Shown here: positions 54,364 through 62,579 of the stretch, piece after piece
How positions within the stretch are numbered: position 1 is the stretch's first letter
Layout: each line of letters starts with the position of its first letter
Source: JAAELZ01 sp965223465
GTDB taxonomy: Bacteria > Pseudomonadota > Gammaproteobacteria > Arenicellales > Poriferihabitantaceae
Reading direction: 5' to 3'
Assembly: GCA_965223465.1 (NCBI GenBank)
Contig: OZ245025.1
Coordinates: 558,001 to 622,000, forward strand
DNA: 64,000 nucleotides
Program-made: the position numbers and the translations under genes
The notes under the pieces: generated by a model
Told to the model about the DNA's origin: nothing
Database searches by the model: none
What the model saw: the letters and a program-made list of their open reading frames with translations, nothing else

Positions 54364-55182
54364 CTAGATGATTGAGGCACGTACTTTGGCCGACACCCAC
54401 TCGCTGATGAGTACGGCCGCGAAAATGGTGATCAAGATGAGCGATACCTGGGGCCATGCCAAAACATTGAGTGAGGACTGGAGTTGTAAACCGATGCCAC
54501 CCGCCCCGACCAAGCCGAGTACGGTTGATTCACGAATATTGATATCCCAACGAAATACGGATATGCCGGTAAAAGTGGGCAGCAATTGCGGCACAATCCC
54601 ATAGGATATAATTTGCCAGCGGCTGGCGCCGGTCGATTGAATGGCTTCAATCTGGGTAACATCGACTTCTTCAATGGCCTCGTAGAGTAATTTGGCCAGA
54701 AAACCAACCGAGCGCAGGCTGATGGCGAGTAAGCCTGCAAACACACCCGGGCCAATGATAGTGACAAATAATACAGCCCAAATAATGGAATTGATGGAGC
54801 GGGAGCTCACAATAATCAGTAAAGCCAACGGCCGGGCAATCAATTTGCTGGGAGTCGTGTTTTTCGCCGCTAAAAACGCAACAGGTACCGCCAAAAATAA
54901 CGCGATGAATGTGCCCAATGTGGCAATATTGATCGTATCCCACAAAGGTCGCCACAATTTTTCAATATATGACCACTTTGGTGGGGTAGCACGCCCCCAG
55001 ATATCACTCGCAATGCGGGGCGCGTCGGAGACAAAAAACCAGTTCGTTGCATCGGAGATAAACTGCCAGCAATACATAAATAAGGCGACCCCGACTAACC
55101 AGCCAAACCAGATGGTTAACTGACGAGTGCGATCTCGACGCTGCCAGACTTTGTGGGTCTTTGAGGCTTCTAAAACTGGCAT
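54364..55182 (-). CDS. phnE: phosphonate-type ABC transporter permease 2
   Basis: 272 residues with about six hydrophobic segments and the permease loop EAIQSTGASRWQIISYGIVPQ. Start overlaps the stop of the other permease (TAATG). Such paired PhnE genes form a heterodimer. Gene symbol is by family. Confidence 0.9.
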   Translation of the reverse strand: MPVLEASKTHKVWQRRDRTRQLTIWFGWLVGVALFMYCWQFISDATNWFFVSDAPRIASDIWGRATPPKWSYIEKLWRPLWDTINIATLGTFIALFLAVPVAFLAAKNTTPSKLIARPLALLIIVSSRSINSIIWAVLFVTIIGPGVFAGLLAISLRSVGFLAKLLYEAIEEVDVTQIEAIQSTGASRWQIISYGIVPQLLPTFTGISVFRWDINIRESTVLGLVGAGGIGLQLQSSLNVLAWPQVSLILITIFAAVLISEWVSAKVRASII

Positions 55183-55991
55183 TATTTAAGCTTCGCCCGC
55201 ACAAAGCTGGATAGGTATTCTAGTAGAAAGACGATCACTATAATAATGATGATAATCGCAGCCGCAGTATCGAACTCGTAGCGATCAAATGCGGTATTTA
55301 GGGTTGCGCCAATACCACCTGCGCCGACCAGGCCCACCACTGAGGAATGACGGAAATTAGTGTCTAATCGATACATGCCTAAACCGACCAGGCGAGGCAT
55401 AAATTGAGGTTGTACGCTGTAGTTTAACCACTGCAACCAGGAGGCGCCGGTTGACTTGACGGCCTCTAGCTGCGATTTGTCGCAGTTTTCGATGTTTTCC
55501 GCTAACAATTTGGCCAAAAAGCCGATAGAAGCAAAACTTAGCGCAATAAAACCAGCAAAGGGACCAAATCCAAAAATGGCAACCATTAACAAGGCGATGA
55601 TGATTTCGTTTAAGGTGCGCGATAGAACAATGGTTGCCCGGCAAACCATATATACGGGTAGAATGGAAATGTTGCGCGCGGCACCCAAGCCAATAGGCAC
55701 CGATAAAAAAATACCCGCAACGGTGGAGGTGATCGCCATGACGATGCTTTCAGCGATACCCCCTAAAATTGCAGAACTACGGCTGGTGAAATCGGGGTGG
55801 GTGAACGCGGCGATAAATTTCAACCCACGATCCAGACCTTCAGCAACGCGCGCCCAGTTAACGTCGATGGAACCAAAGGCGAAGAATAGATAAACCAGAG
55901 ACCCGATGATAATTGCCCAGCGCGTTGCTGGATTGGCGATTGCCGGTGGTTTGCGCCACTGGGTTGAAGAAACCTCGGGTTGCGATTTCAT
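55182..55991 (-). CDS. phnE: phosphonate-type ABC transporter permease 1
   Basis: 269 residues with about six hydrophobic segments and the loop EAVKSTGASWLQWLNYSVQPQFMPR that contacts the ATPase. It lies between the ATPase gene (6 bp upstream) and the second permease. Confidence 0.9.
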   Translation of the reverse strand: MKSQPEVSSTQWRKPPAIANPATRWAIIIGSLVYLFFAFGSIDVNWARVAEGLDRGLKFIAAFTHPDFTSRSSAILGGIAESIVMAITSTVAGIFLSVPIGLGAARNISILPVYMVCRATIVLSRTLNEIIIALLMVAIFGFGPFAGFIALSFASIGFLAKLLAENIENCDKSQLEAVKSTGASWLQWLNYSVQPQFMPRLVGLGMYRLDTNFRHSSVVGLVGAGGIGATLNTAFDRYEFDTAAAIIIIIIVIVFLLEYLSSFVRAKLK

Positions 55992-55997
55992 GTCAAG

Positions 55998-56783
55998 CTA
56001 CGTGTTTGAATCAGCTTCGTCTGATCCAGCTGCGGTTGCTTCCCAATCTTCCTCGCCATAAATATGGGTCAACGACGCTTCCGTTAACTCGTTTGGCAGA
56101 CCGTCAAACACGACTTTGCCAGCCGCTAAACCAATGATTCGTTCCACGTGCTGCTGTGCCAACGCAACATCATGAATATTTACGATTGCGGCCAGTTTGT
56201 TTTCGGCACAAAGTTCGCCAATTAGCCGCATGATTTGTCGTGCTGTTTTCGGATCCAGTGAGGCGGTTGGCTCATCCACCAGTAACAACGATGGATCCTG
56301 GATGAGTGCGCGCGCAATTCCAACACGCTGGCGCTGGCCCCCGGATAGTTCGTCCGCGCGTTTATCCAGCATTTGGGCTAAGCCAACGCGGTCGAGCAAA
56401 CGAAACGCGTGATCTACATCAGTTTGCGGAAATTTTCTAAACCAACTCTGCCAGAAACCCACGTAGCCCAAGCGCCCTGAAAGTACATTTTCCATCACCG
56501 AGAGCCGTTCGACCAGCGCATATTCTTGAAAGATCATGCCGATATTGCGTCGAGCCTTGCGCAGCGCTGACGAATTAAGCTCGGTGATATTAACGTCATT
56601 CAGTATTGCCGCGCCCGAGGTGGGCTCAACTAACCGATTTATGCAGCGGATTAAGGTACTTTTGCCAGCACCCGACGGCCCGATCAAACCAACCACCTGA
56701 CCCGTCGGAATCGTCAAGGTTACGTTGTCTAACGCAAGATCACCCGTTGGATAGCGTTTGGTAAATTCTTTTAGCTCAAGCAT
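55998..56783 (-). CDS. phnC: phosphonate-type ABC transporter ATP-binding protein
   Basis: 261 residues, the usual PhnC length. Walker A GPSGAGKST, signature LSGGQRQRVGIARAL and Walker B LLLVDEPTASLD are intact. The start MLELKEFTKRYPTG at 56783 is preferred; an in-frame TTG at 56825 lies inside the hairpin that separates it from phnD. Confidence 0.92.
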   Translation of the reverse strand: MLELKEFTKRYPTGDLALDNVTLTIPTGQVVGLIGPSGAGKSTLIRCINRLVEPTSGAAILNDVNITELNSSALRKARRNIGMIFQEYALVERLSVMENVLSGRLGYVGFWQSWFRKFPQTDVDHAFRLLDRVGLAQMLDKRADELSGGQRQRVGIARALIQDPSLLLVDEPTASLDPKTARQIMRLIGELCAENKLAAIVNIHDVALAQQHVERIIGLAAGKVVFDGLPNELTEASLTHIYGEEDWEATAAGSDEADSNT

Positions 56784-56820
56784 CGCTTGCTTTGAATCGC
56801 CCCTTTCATTTATTGATATA

Positions 56821-56853
56821 ACCAATACACCCGTCAGTTCTGGGTGTATTGGT
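56821..56853 (-). terminator. intercistronic hairpin between phnD and phnC
   Basis: A perfect 12-bp stem (ACCAATACACCC / GGGTGTATTGGT) with a 9-base loop begins 11 bp after the phnD stop. There is no long T-run, so partial termination or 3' protection of phnD mRNA is more likely than full termination. Confidence 0.7.
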
Positions 56854-56864
56854 CAAGCTGATGA

Positions 56865-57833
56865 TTAATTACAGGAATATGATACGTCGTTGGCAGCGTC
56901 GATGGTGCGAATTACTTCCCAGAATTTTTGGTAGGTGATGGGTATAAATTTGGCTTCACCGGATTTTTCAAATTCCTTCTTCAAACTCGAACCTTCCCAG
57001 TTAAAGCTATAGAAAGCGCCTTCGATCTTTGCTCTCAATTCAGGTGCGATATTGTGCGCAACCCCATAGCTGGTAGTGGGAAAGGTTTGTGATTTATAGA
57101 TTGTTACGAGTTGGTCTTCTGTGACCACTTCGCGCGATAACATTCTGTTTTTAACTGAGTTTGCAATTGAAGCAGCGGGGTAGTCTTTATTTGCGACCCC
57201 TAAAATTGAGTTATCATGTTTGCCGGAAAAGGTAGGCTCAAAATCTTTTTCTGGCAACATATCAAATTCAGCTTTCAAGATAGCCGAAGGCGCTTTAAAC
57301 CCTGAATTGGAAGTGGGCGAAGTAAATGCTAATACTTTACCCTTTATGTCCTCTACTTTTTCAACCCCACTTCCCGGGTAAGTAATAATTTCCATTTCGT
57401 AGCCAAAACTATCGTCTTCCCGGGCCATCATGGTAAACGGGTTATAACCCGCGCAGTTTACCGCCAGGGGGTTGGAGCCGGTATTAAAACCGGAAATATG
57501 CAAACGACCGGAACGCATGGCTTCTAGCTGCGCCGCATTTGATTGAACTGGAAAAAATTGTACTTTTTTGCCTGTTTCTTTCTCTAGATGAGCGATGAAA
57601 TCAGACCAAGCGGCTTCATATACTGCGGGGTCTTCTACCGGGGTATAGGCAAACACCAGGGTATCGGGGTTAACATGCTCGGTGGGGTCGGTCGGCGTAT
57701 CCGCTAATAAATCGCCGTCGCGATCACAAAAACGTTCGTCAAGGTCACCCCGGGGGCAATCTTCTGCGAGCGCCAGGGTCGTTGCGAATAGACTGGCCAC
57801 GATTACGGCGATGATTTGGTTGAACGATTTCAT
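56865..57833 (-). CDS. phnD: phosphonate/phosphate-type ABC transporter substrate-binding protein
   Basis: 322 residues. Signal peptide 1-23, then an insertion with DRDGDLLADTPTD that looks like a calcium-type loop, then the PhnD fold (FAYTPVEDPAVYEAAWSDFI, FFPVQSNAAQLEAMRSGRL, SPTSNSGFKAPSAIL). The ligand is a phosphonate, phosphite or related anion; which cannot be told. GAGGA precedes the ATG. First gene of the operon. Confidence 0.88.
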   Translation of the reverse strand: MKSFNQIIAVIVASLFATTLALAEDCPRGDLDERFCDRDGDLLADTPTDPTEHVNPDTLVFAYTPVEDPAVYEAAWSDFIAHLEKETGKKVQFFPVQSNAAQLEAMRSGRLHISGFNTGSNPLAVNCAGYNPFTMMAREDDSFGYEMEIITYPGSGVEKVEDIKGKVLAFTSPTSNSGFKAPSAILKAEFDMLPEKDFEPTFSGKHDNSILGVANKDYPAASIANSVKNRMLSREVVTEDQLVTIYKSQTFPTTSYGVAHNIAPELRAKIEGAFYSFNWEGSSLKKEFEKSGEAKFIPITYQKFWEVIRTIDAANDVSYSCN

Positions 57834-58338
57834 AGGCTTCTTCCTCTTTTGGTATATCAGTTAGCTGTTAATTGATTATGCTTAGCTAATTGAAAGTTAG
57901 TTTATTTGCATAAAATTATTATATTTTAAGACCGCTAATTTTTTAGAAAAATTATTGGTACGAAACGGAGTCTACCGATTTAGCGCCTAACTGTCATCTG
58001 GATTTATATGGAACGGTTTCGATAGCGTGTGAATAAATGGCTGGCGAGAGCATACAACTAACTTTTTAATACATGCGTATTCACCTCATTAGTGAGATGA
58101 GACATGAGTAGCCGCATCCGCGTTTAATCGCAACAATCAACAGTATCGCAACATTTTTGCATTCGCTTGAGGGCGGATAAACAGGTCTGGTTCAGCCTGT
58201 TCGGTTTATGGTAGGCAGTGTCACTTTGAAAGTTAGACATGCGTGGCAAGAATAGCGGGTTGACCTGCTGAATTGGTTCAAGCTAGTATGCTTTGGGTGG
58301 CATGTTGAATAAGCAAGATCAATAAACGTAAGGGGTAA
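57834..58338. other. 505-bp divergent intergenic region, phnD / beta-gamma crystallin
   Basis: AT-rich near phnD. A single Pho-box-like half-site (CTGTCAT near 57989) is not convincing. A small hairpin, AACAGG (58180-58185) / CCTGTT (58196-58201) with an inner CTG/CAG, lies about 140 bp before the secreted-protein gene. AAGGGG precedes its ATG. No open frame of note. Confidence 0.4.
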
Positions 58339-59064
58339 ATGATGAAATATCTAAGAAGCAAAATGGTAATTGCATCGGCAATTACCCTTATAACCGGGCT
58401 GTTAGCAATGAATATTCCTAACGCATTTGCTGCCAGTCAGTGGGAAGAATTAAGCTGGGATGATGGAAGATACATCACCGTATACCAGCATTGTGGTTTC
58501 AGTGGTGGAAGCAAGCGGCTGACCAAAGGCGATTACCAGCGCGTGAAGGATGCAGGTATTCCAAATAACGATATTTCCTCAATCCGTATCCCAGCTGGTC
58601 TGGCTGTAACGGTTTATAAGGATACGAAATTTAGGGGGGCATCAAAAAAGCTGAAAGGTGATGTTCATTGTCTGCAAGGCAAGTGGAATGACGGCATCAG
58701 CTCTTTGAAAGTCAGAAAAAGTAGTAGTGCTGGGGCAACCTCAGCTGATGGCTGGGGAGGGGTGGTAAATCCTGGTCCGCGTAACAGAGGGCGCTGCGTT
58801 TCGTATAATGTCTCCGCGTCAGGTGGGGAAGGCGGCTTTCGGGTAACGCATGATCCCAACACCTTTCAGAGAATTGGAGGTCGCAGCATATCGGGTCAAA
58901 TTTGTGGGCGCGATAGGGTGCAGGTCGAATTATCCAAAACCGACCGACAAACCGGCGTGTATTTGGACGTCGGCGGAAGACAGTATCGTTTTGAACCAGG
59001 CGATGACGGGGATAAATTACAACGAAGTTGGTATCGCAAATATTACACGATTAATGTGAGATAA
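58339..59064 (+). CDS. secreted beta/gamma-crystallin-domain protein
   Basis: 241 residues (a second ATG follows directly). Signal peptide 1-31 ends AFA. Residues about 45-125 are a beta/gamma-crystallin domain of two Greek-key motifs (ITVYQHCGFSGGSKRL; VTVYKDTKFRGASKKL), each with a canonical calcium site: NNDISS (76-81) and NDGISS (117-122). After a serine/glycine linker, residues about 150-241 form a second, cysteine-containing beta-rich domain that I do not recognise. Likely an exported calcium-stabilised protein; role unknown. Confidence 0.82.
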   Translation: MMKYLRSKMVIASAITLITGLLAMNIPNAFAASQWEELSWDDGRYITVYQHCGFSGGSKRLTKGDYQRVKDAGIPNNDISSIRIPAGLAVTVYKDTKFRGASKKLKGDVHCLQGKWNDGISSLKVRKSSSAGATSADGWGGVVNPGPRNRGRCVSYNVSASGGEGGFRVTHDPNTFQRIGGRSISGQICGRDRVQVELSKTDRQTGVYLDVGGRQYRFEPGDDGDKLQRSWYRKYYTINVR

Positions 59065-59131
59065 ACTGCGCAAGGGGCATTGGGGTTATTCTCTGTAACC
59101 GTATTAGTAAAACCGATCCGCCCATATTAGA

Positions 59132-59172
59132 AATGAAGTGAGCGTGCGGTATGCAACGCAACTTACTTCATT
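59132..59172. terminator. bidirectional terminator candidate
   Basis: AATGAAGT (59132-59139) and ACTTCATT (59165-59172) pair around a 25-base loop between two convergent genes, 16 bp past the stop of the minus-strand gene. T-rich DNA follows on both sides. Confidence 0.4.
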
Positions 59173-59187
59173 CATTTCGCACTGGCG

Positions 59188-59769
59188 CTAGGCTTTGGGA
59201 ACCCTTCCCAGCAGGTAAAATTCATCATTTGCCCGCATGTTGGTCATATTCGCCATGCGGTTGGATAAGCCAAAAAATGCTGAAATTGCGCCAACGTCCC
59301 AAATATCTTCGTCAGAAAAGCCATGTTCATGCATGGTTTCATAATCCGCATCGCCTATTTCACTGGCATGTAGCGAAACTTTGACCGCAAAATCGAGCAT
59401 GGCTTTTTGTCTAGGGGTGATATCTGCTTTACGGTAATTGGTTGCAATTTGATCTGCCAACAGCGGGTTTTTTTCGCGAATGCGTAAAATGGCACCATGT
59501 GCAACCACGCAATAGATACATTGATTAAAGCCTGATGTGGCGACCACCACCATTTCTCTTTCACCCCGGCTCAGACCGCTTTCTTTTTCCATTAACGCAT
59601 CGTGATAAGCGAAAAAGGCTCTAAATTCATCCGGGCGGTGCGCGAGCGCGAGAAATACATTGGGTACGAAACCCGATTTTTCCTGTACCTCCAATATTCT
59701 TTGCTGAATATCTTCAGGTAAATCTATGAGTTCGGGGACTGGAAACCGACTGATAGGGTGGTCTGACAT
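59188..59769 (-). CDS. peroxidase-related (AhpD/carboxymuconolactone decarboxylase family) protein
   Basis: 193 residues, the length of the peroxidase-related subfamily. The catalytic CxxC with downstream His is in NQCIYCVVAHG. The C-terminal FFGLSNRMANMTNMRANDEFYLLGR is typical. It is probably an alkylhydroperoxidase-like disulfide redox protein. Monocistronic. Confidence 0.88.
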   Translation of the reverse strand: MSDHPISRFPVPELIDLPEDIQQRILEVQEKSGFVPNVFLALAHRPDEFRAFFAYHDALMEKESGLSRGEREMVVVATSGFNQCIYCVVAHGAILRIREKNPLLADQIATNYRKADITPRQKAMLDFAVKVSLHASEIGDADYETMHEHGFSDEDIWDVGAISAFFGLSNRMANMTNMRANDEFYLLGRVPKA

Positions 59770-59898
59770 GAGCGTGCCTCTGTATTAATGGTAATGTTAG
59801 GTTGCGTAGCATATCAAACGCAATAAAAATAGCATTGCATCTTATGCCTATAGCAAATTCGATTTAATTAATACTATCAAAGGCGATAAAACGGTGCT

Positions 59899-60036
59899 AT
59901 GCGCGCTGTATGCCTGAATGAATTCATTGCGGATCCAGTGAAGAACAATATCACTCAGTGGGTGCATGCCTTATATCATCGTATAGGCGAAGACGTGCCA
60001 GACCATCAATGGGAAAATTTATATAGAGGACATTAG
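59899..60036 (+). CDS. possible 45-residue small protein
   Basis: An open frame from ATG 59899 to TAG 60036 in the 331-bp gap between the AhpD-like gene and rpsT. Composition looks protein-like (DPVKNNITQWVHALYHR, then DVPDHQWENLYRGH) but no good ribosome site precedes it. Unknown; could be chance. Nothing else of note in this gap. Confidence 0.25.
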   Translation: MRAVCLNEFIADPVKNNITQWVHALYHRIGEDVPDHQWENLYRGH

Positions 60037-60060
60037 GCGATTGGACCGCCTAGTAATAAT

Positions 60061-60089
60061 AAATCAGGCCAGCGGGTTGGGCCTGATTT
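60061..60089 (-). terminator. terminator of rpsT
   Basis: A perfect 10-bp stem (AAATCAGGCC at 60061-60070 with its complement at 60080-60089) begins 12 bp past the rpsT stop; on the minus strand a T-rich stretch (ATTTATTATTA) follows. Confidence 0.7.
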
Positions 60090-60100
60090 GGCGTAGTGTT

Positions 60101-60367
60101 TTAGCTGGTGAGTGCCTTGACGCGCTTGTTCAAACGACTTTTTAGGCGAGCCGCATTATTTTTATGCATCAGGCCCTTACCGGCGCCTTTATCGATTACA
60201 GAAGTTGCGCGAAGTTGTGCCAGCGCTGCGGCTTCCTTATCCCCATCTTTAATGGCTTTGAGTAGCGATTTGACGCTGGTGCGGATGGATGAGCGATAGC
60301 CACGATTGCGTAAATTACGCGTCACGTTTTGACGAGCTCTTTTGCGTGCTTGTGGTGAATTTGCCAA
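60101..60367 (-). CDS. rpsT: 30S ribosomal protein S20
   Basis: 88 residues, family length: N-terminal ANSPQARKRARQNVTRN and C-terminal KGLMHKNNAARLKSRLNKRVK. It binds 16S rRNA. The start is TTG with AGAGG 8 bases upstream, the same rare start used in E. coli rpsT where it serves autoregulation. Confidence 0.97.
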   Translation of the reverse strand: MANSPQARKRARQNVTRNLRNRGYRSSIRTSVKSLLKAIKDGDKEAAALAQLRATSVIDKGAGKGLMHKNNAARLKSRLNKRVKALTS

Positions 60368-60463
60368 GGTTAGGCCTCTTTAATACTGTGCGAATAAATT
60401 CAGGCGCGCGAATATCAAGCTTTTCGCCTGAATTGTCAAGTATTTTAGGGCCAAAGCGGCTGT

Positions 60464-60838
60464 TTATGCAACGTTTCCAAACCGCTTCTCAAGATATGCA
60501 ATGATATCATTGGACTCATACAGCCAGCGATCTTGACCATCTTGTTCAATGCGTAGGCAAGGCACCTTAATACGCCCACCCAAATGGGCCAAATCTTGAC
60601 GATGTTGGCCGAGTGTTTGCGCATCCCGTATTTCAATGGGCAGGTTCAATCGCCGAACGGCCCGTCGGGTCTTGATACAAAAGGGGCAGGCATAAAACTG
60701 ATACAGCGATAAACCTTTGGTTTGCTGGTTGACCCTTTCTTGCGCATCGGCAGACCGTGCTTGCATTTTCGGCCTCGTGAGCATATCTCCCAATATAATT
60801 ATGCGACCTAGAGCTTCACGCACTGCTTTAACTATCAT
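60464..60838 (-). CDS. glutaredoxin-like protein with CPFC motif
   Basis: 124 residues. An N-terminal extension (about 45 residues, amphipathic) precedes a thioredoxin-fold glutaredoxin/GST N-terminal domain: LYQFYACPFCIKTRRAVRR with the CxxC active site, KVPCLRIEQDG with the cis-proline, and YESNDIIAYLEKRFG. The start is the ATG at 60838. It probably reduces disulfides with glutathione, consistent with gshA and gshB here. Confidence 0.85.
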   Translation of the reverse strand: MIVKAVREALGRIIILGDMLTRPKMQARSADAQERVNQQTKGLSLYQFYACPFCIKTRRAVRRLNLPIEIRDAQTLGQHRQDLAHLGGRIKVPCLRIEQDGQDRWLYESNDIIAYLEKRFGNVA

Positions 60839-61039
60839 TGGCGACAAACAATTTTAATAAACAAGCGTATTTGTATGGGGTAAGGTGTTTAAAACTCAAG
60901 GTTAGGACGTTACACTAGCCTTATTAGCATGCGTGATCCAGCATAGTGTTTGACTTATGATCATCGAATGCAAGGCACAATAGGCATGGCACCCCAACTA
61001 CGCAGGGTAGACGATCAGCCGCTTAAATAATTATCCTAA

Positions 61040-62077
61040 ATGAACAAAATCAATATCGGCATCATTGGCGGCACCGGGTATACCGGCGTTGAATTGCTGC
61101 GACTTCTGGCAGCACATCCCGCCGCCAATGTTCAGTGCATTACTTCGCGGGGCGAAGCAGGGCGCTCGGTTAGTGATTTGTATCCCAGTTTGCGCGGACA
61201 TTACGATTTAGCTTATCAGGCCCCAGCGGCCGGCTTGTTTGACAGTTGTGACGTGGTTTTTGCGGCGACCCCAAATGGTGTGGCAATGCAGTACGCTGAA
61301 GATTTATACAACAAGGGCATTCGGTTGATCGACTTCTCAGCTGATTTCAGGATTAATGACGTGGCTACTTGGGAGCAGTGGTACAAGATGACCCACGCTT
61401 GTCCGAACTTGCTTAAGGAGGCGGTCTATGGCCTGCCCGAGTTTAAACGTGGGCAAATTAGAGATGCATTATTACTGGCGAACCCCGGCTGTTATCCGAC
61501 TTCCGTACAGCTCGGTTATATGCCCTTACTTAAGCACGATTTGGTTGAAACCAATAGCTTAATCGCTGATTGTAAATCCGGTGTGTCTGGTGCTGGGCGT
61601 ACTGCTTCCGTTGCCAGCCTCTATAGTGAAGTCAGCGAATCTGTTAAAGCTTATGCTGCTTCAGGCCACCGACACCAGCCCGAGATAGAGCAGGGCTTGC
61701 AGGAAATGAGCGATCACCCGATTGGTCTGGTATTCGTGCCGCATTTAATGCCAATGATTCGCGGTATTCATGCAACCTTATACGCCAGACTTAAAAGTGA
61801 TGAGGTGGATTTACAGACGATTTATGAGCAAGCATACCAAGACGAGTCATTTGTGGATGTAATGCCAGCTGGCTCACACCCTGATACACGCAGCGTACGG
61901 GGTACCAATATGTGTCGTATTGCGGTTTATCACTTGAAAGCGAGCAATCAGGCCTTAGTTTTGACAGTTGAGGATAACGTGGTTAAAGGTGCTGCGGGTC
62001 AGGCGATCCAGAATATGAATATTATGATGGGTATCGACGAGACGGCAGGCTTGAATTTACCCGCGTTGGTACCCTGA
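61040..62077 (+). CDS. argC: N-acetyl-gamma-glutamyl-phosphate reductase
   Basis: 345 residues, family length. NADP site IGIIGGTGYTGVELLRLL, catalytic cysteine in LLANPGCYPTSVQLG, SGVSGAGR and HRHQPEIEQ are present. It makes N-acetylglutamate semialdehyde in arginine synthesis. No other arg gene is adjacent. Confidence 0.97.
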   Translation: MNKINIGIIGGTGYTGVELLRLLAAHPAANVQCITSRGEAGRSVSDLYPSLRGHYDLAYQAPAAGLFDSCDVVFAATPNGVAMQYAEDLYNKGIRLIDFSADFRINDVATWEQWYKMTHACPNLLKEAVYGLPEFKRGQIRDALLLANPGCYPTSVQLGYMPLLKHDLVETNSLIADCKSGVSGAGRTASVASLYSEVSESVKAYAASGHRHQPEIEQGLQEMSDHPIGLVFVPHLMPMIRGIHATLYARLKSDEVDLQTIYEQAYQDESFVDVMPAGSHPDTRSVRGTNMCRIAVYHLKASNQALVLTVEDNVVKGAAGQAIQNMNIMMGIDETAGLNLPALVP

Positions 62078-62198
62078 CAGGGTCCACAAGCTTAACCAAT
62101 AAATAAGCTCTTTTTTAAGCGGCCTGTGGCATAATTGCCGCGATTTTTAGGTGGGCAATTGCTCACGTCACCCATATACATATATAAAGGTTAGATCG

Positions 62199-62522
62199 AT
62201 GGATTTATTCATTTCAAACGCATACGCACAAGCAGCTGGTGGTGGAAGTACGCTGGTAAGCCTGCTTCCCATGATTCTTATTTTTGTGGTGTTTTATTTT
62301 TTGCTGATTCGACCACAACAAAAACGCGCTAAAGAACATAAAGAAATGGTTGCAAATATCGGGAAAAATGATGAAGTTTTAACTAACGGTGGTTTTTTAG
62401 GTAAGGTAACCAAGGTTGGCGAAAACTATCTGACCGTGCAATTAAACGAAGGTGTTGAGGTAAAAATGCAAGCCGCTTCAGTTGCTCAGGTTTTACCTAA
62501 AGGCACGATTAAGTCGATTTAG
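62199..62522 (+). CDS. yajC: preprotein translocase accessory subunit YajC
   Basis: 107 residues. One membrane segment (VSLLPMILIFVVFYFLLIRPQQKR) and the YajC domain with NDEVLTNGGFLGKV. The ATG at 62199 (AAAGG upstream) fits the family; the open frame extends 16 codons further. It associates with SecDF. Followed by secD, the conserved order; tgt is not directly upstream. Confidence 0.96.
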   Translation: MDLFISNAYAQAAGGGSTLVSLLPMILIFVVFYFLLIRPQQKRAKEHKEMVANIGKNDEVLTNGGFLGKVTKVGENYLTVQLNEGVEVKMQAASVAQVLPKGTIKSI

Positions 62523-62579
62523 TTTTAGCAATTAACTCAGCATGCAGCGCTACGGTGCTGTTTTTATAGTTTTCTACTC

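Noticed and set aside
57985..58010. Possible Pho box upstream of phnD
   Set aside because: Only one CTGTCAT half-site is good, the second repeat is poor, and it points the wrong way and lies about 150 bp off.
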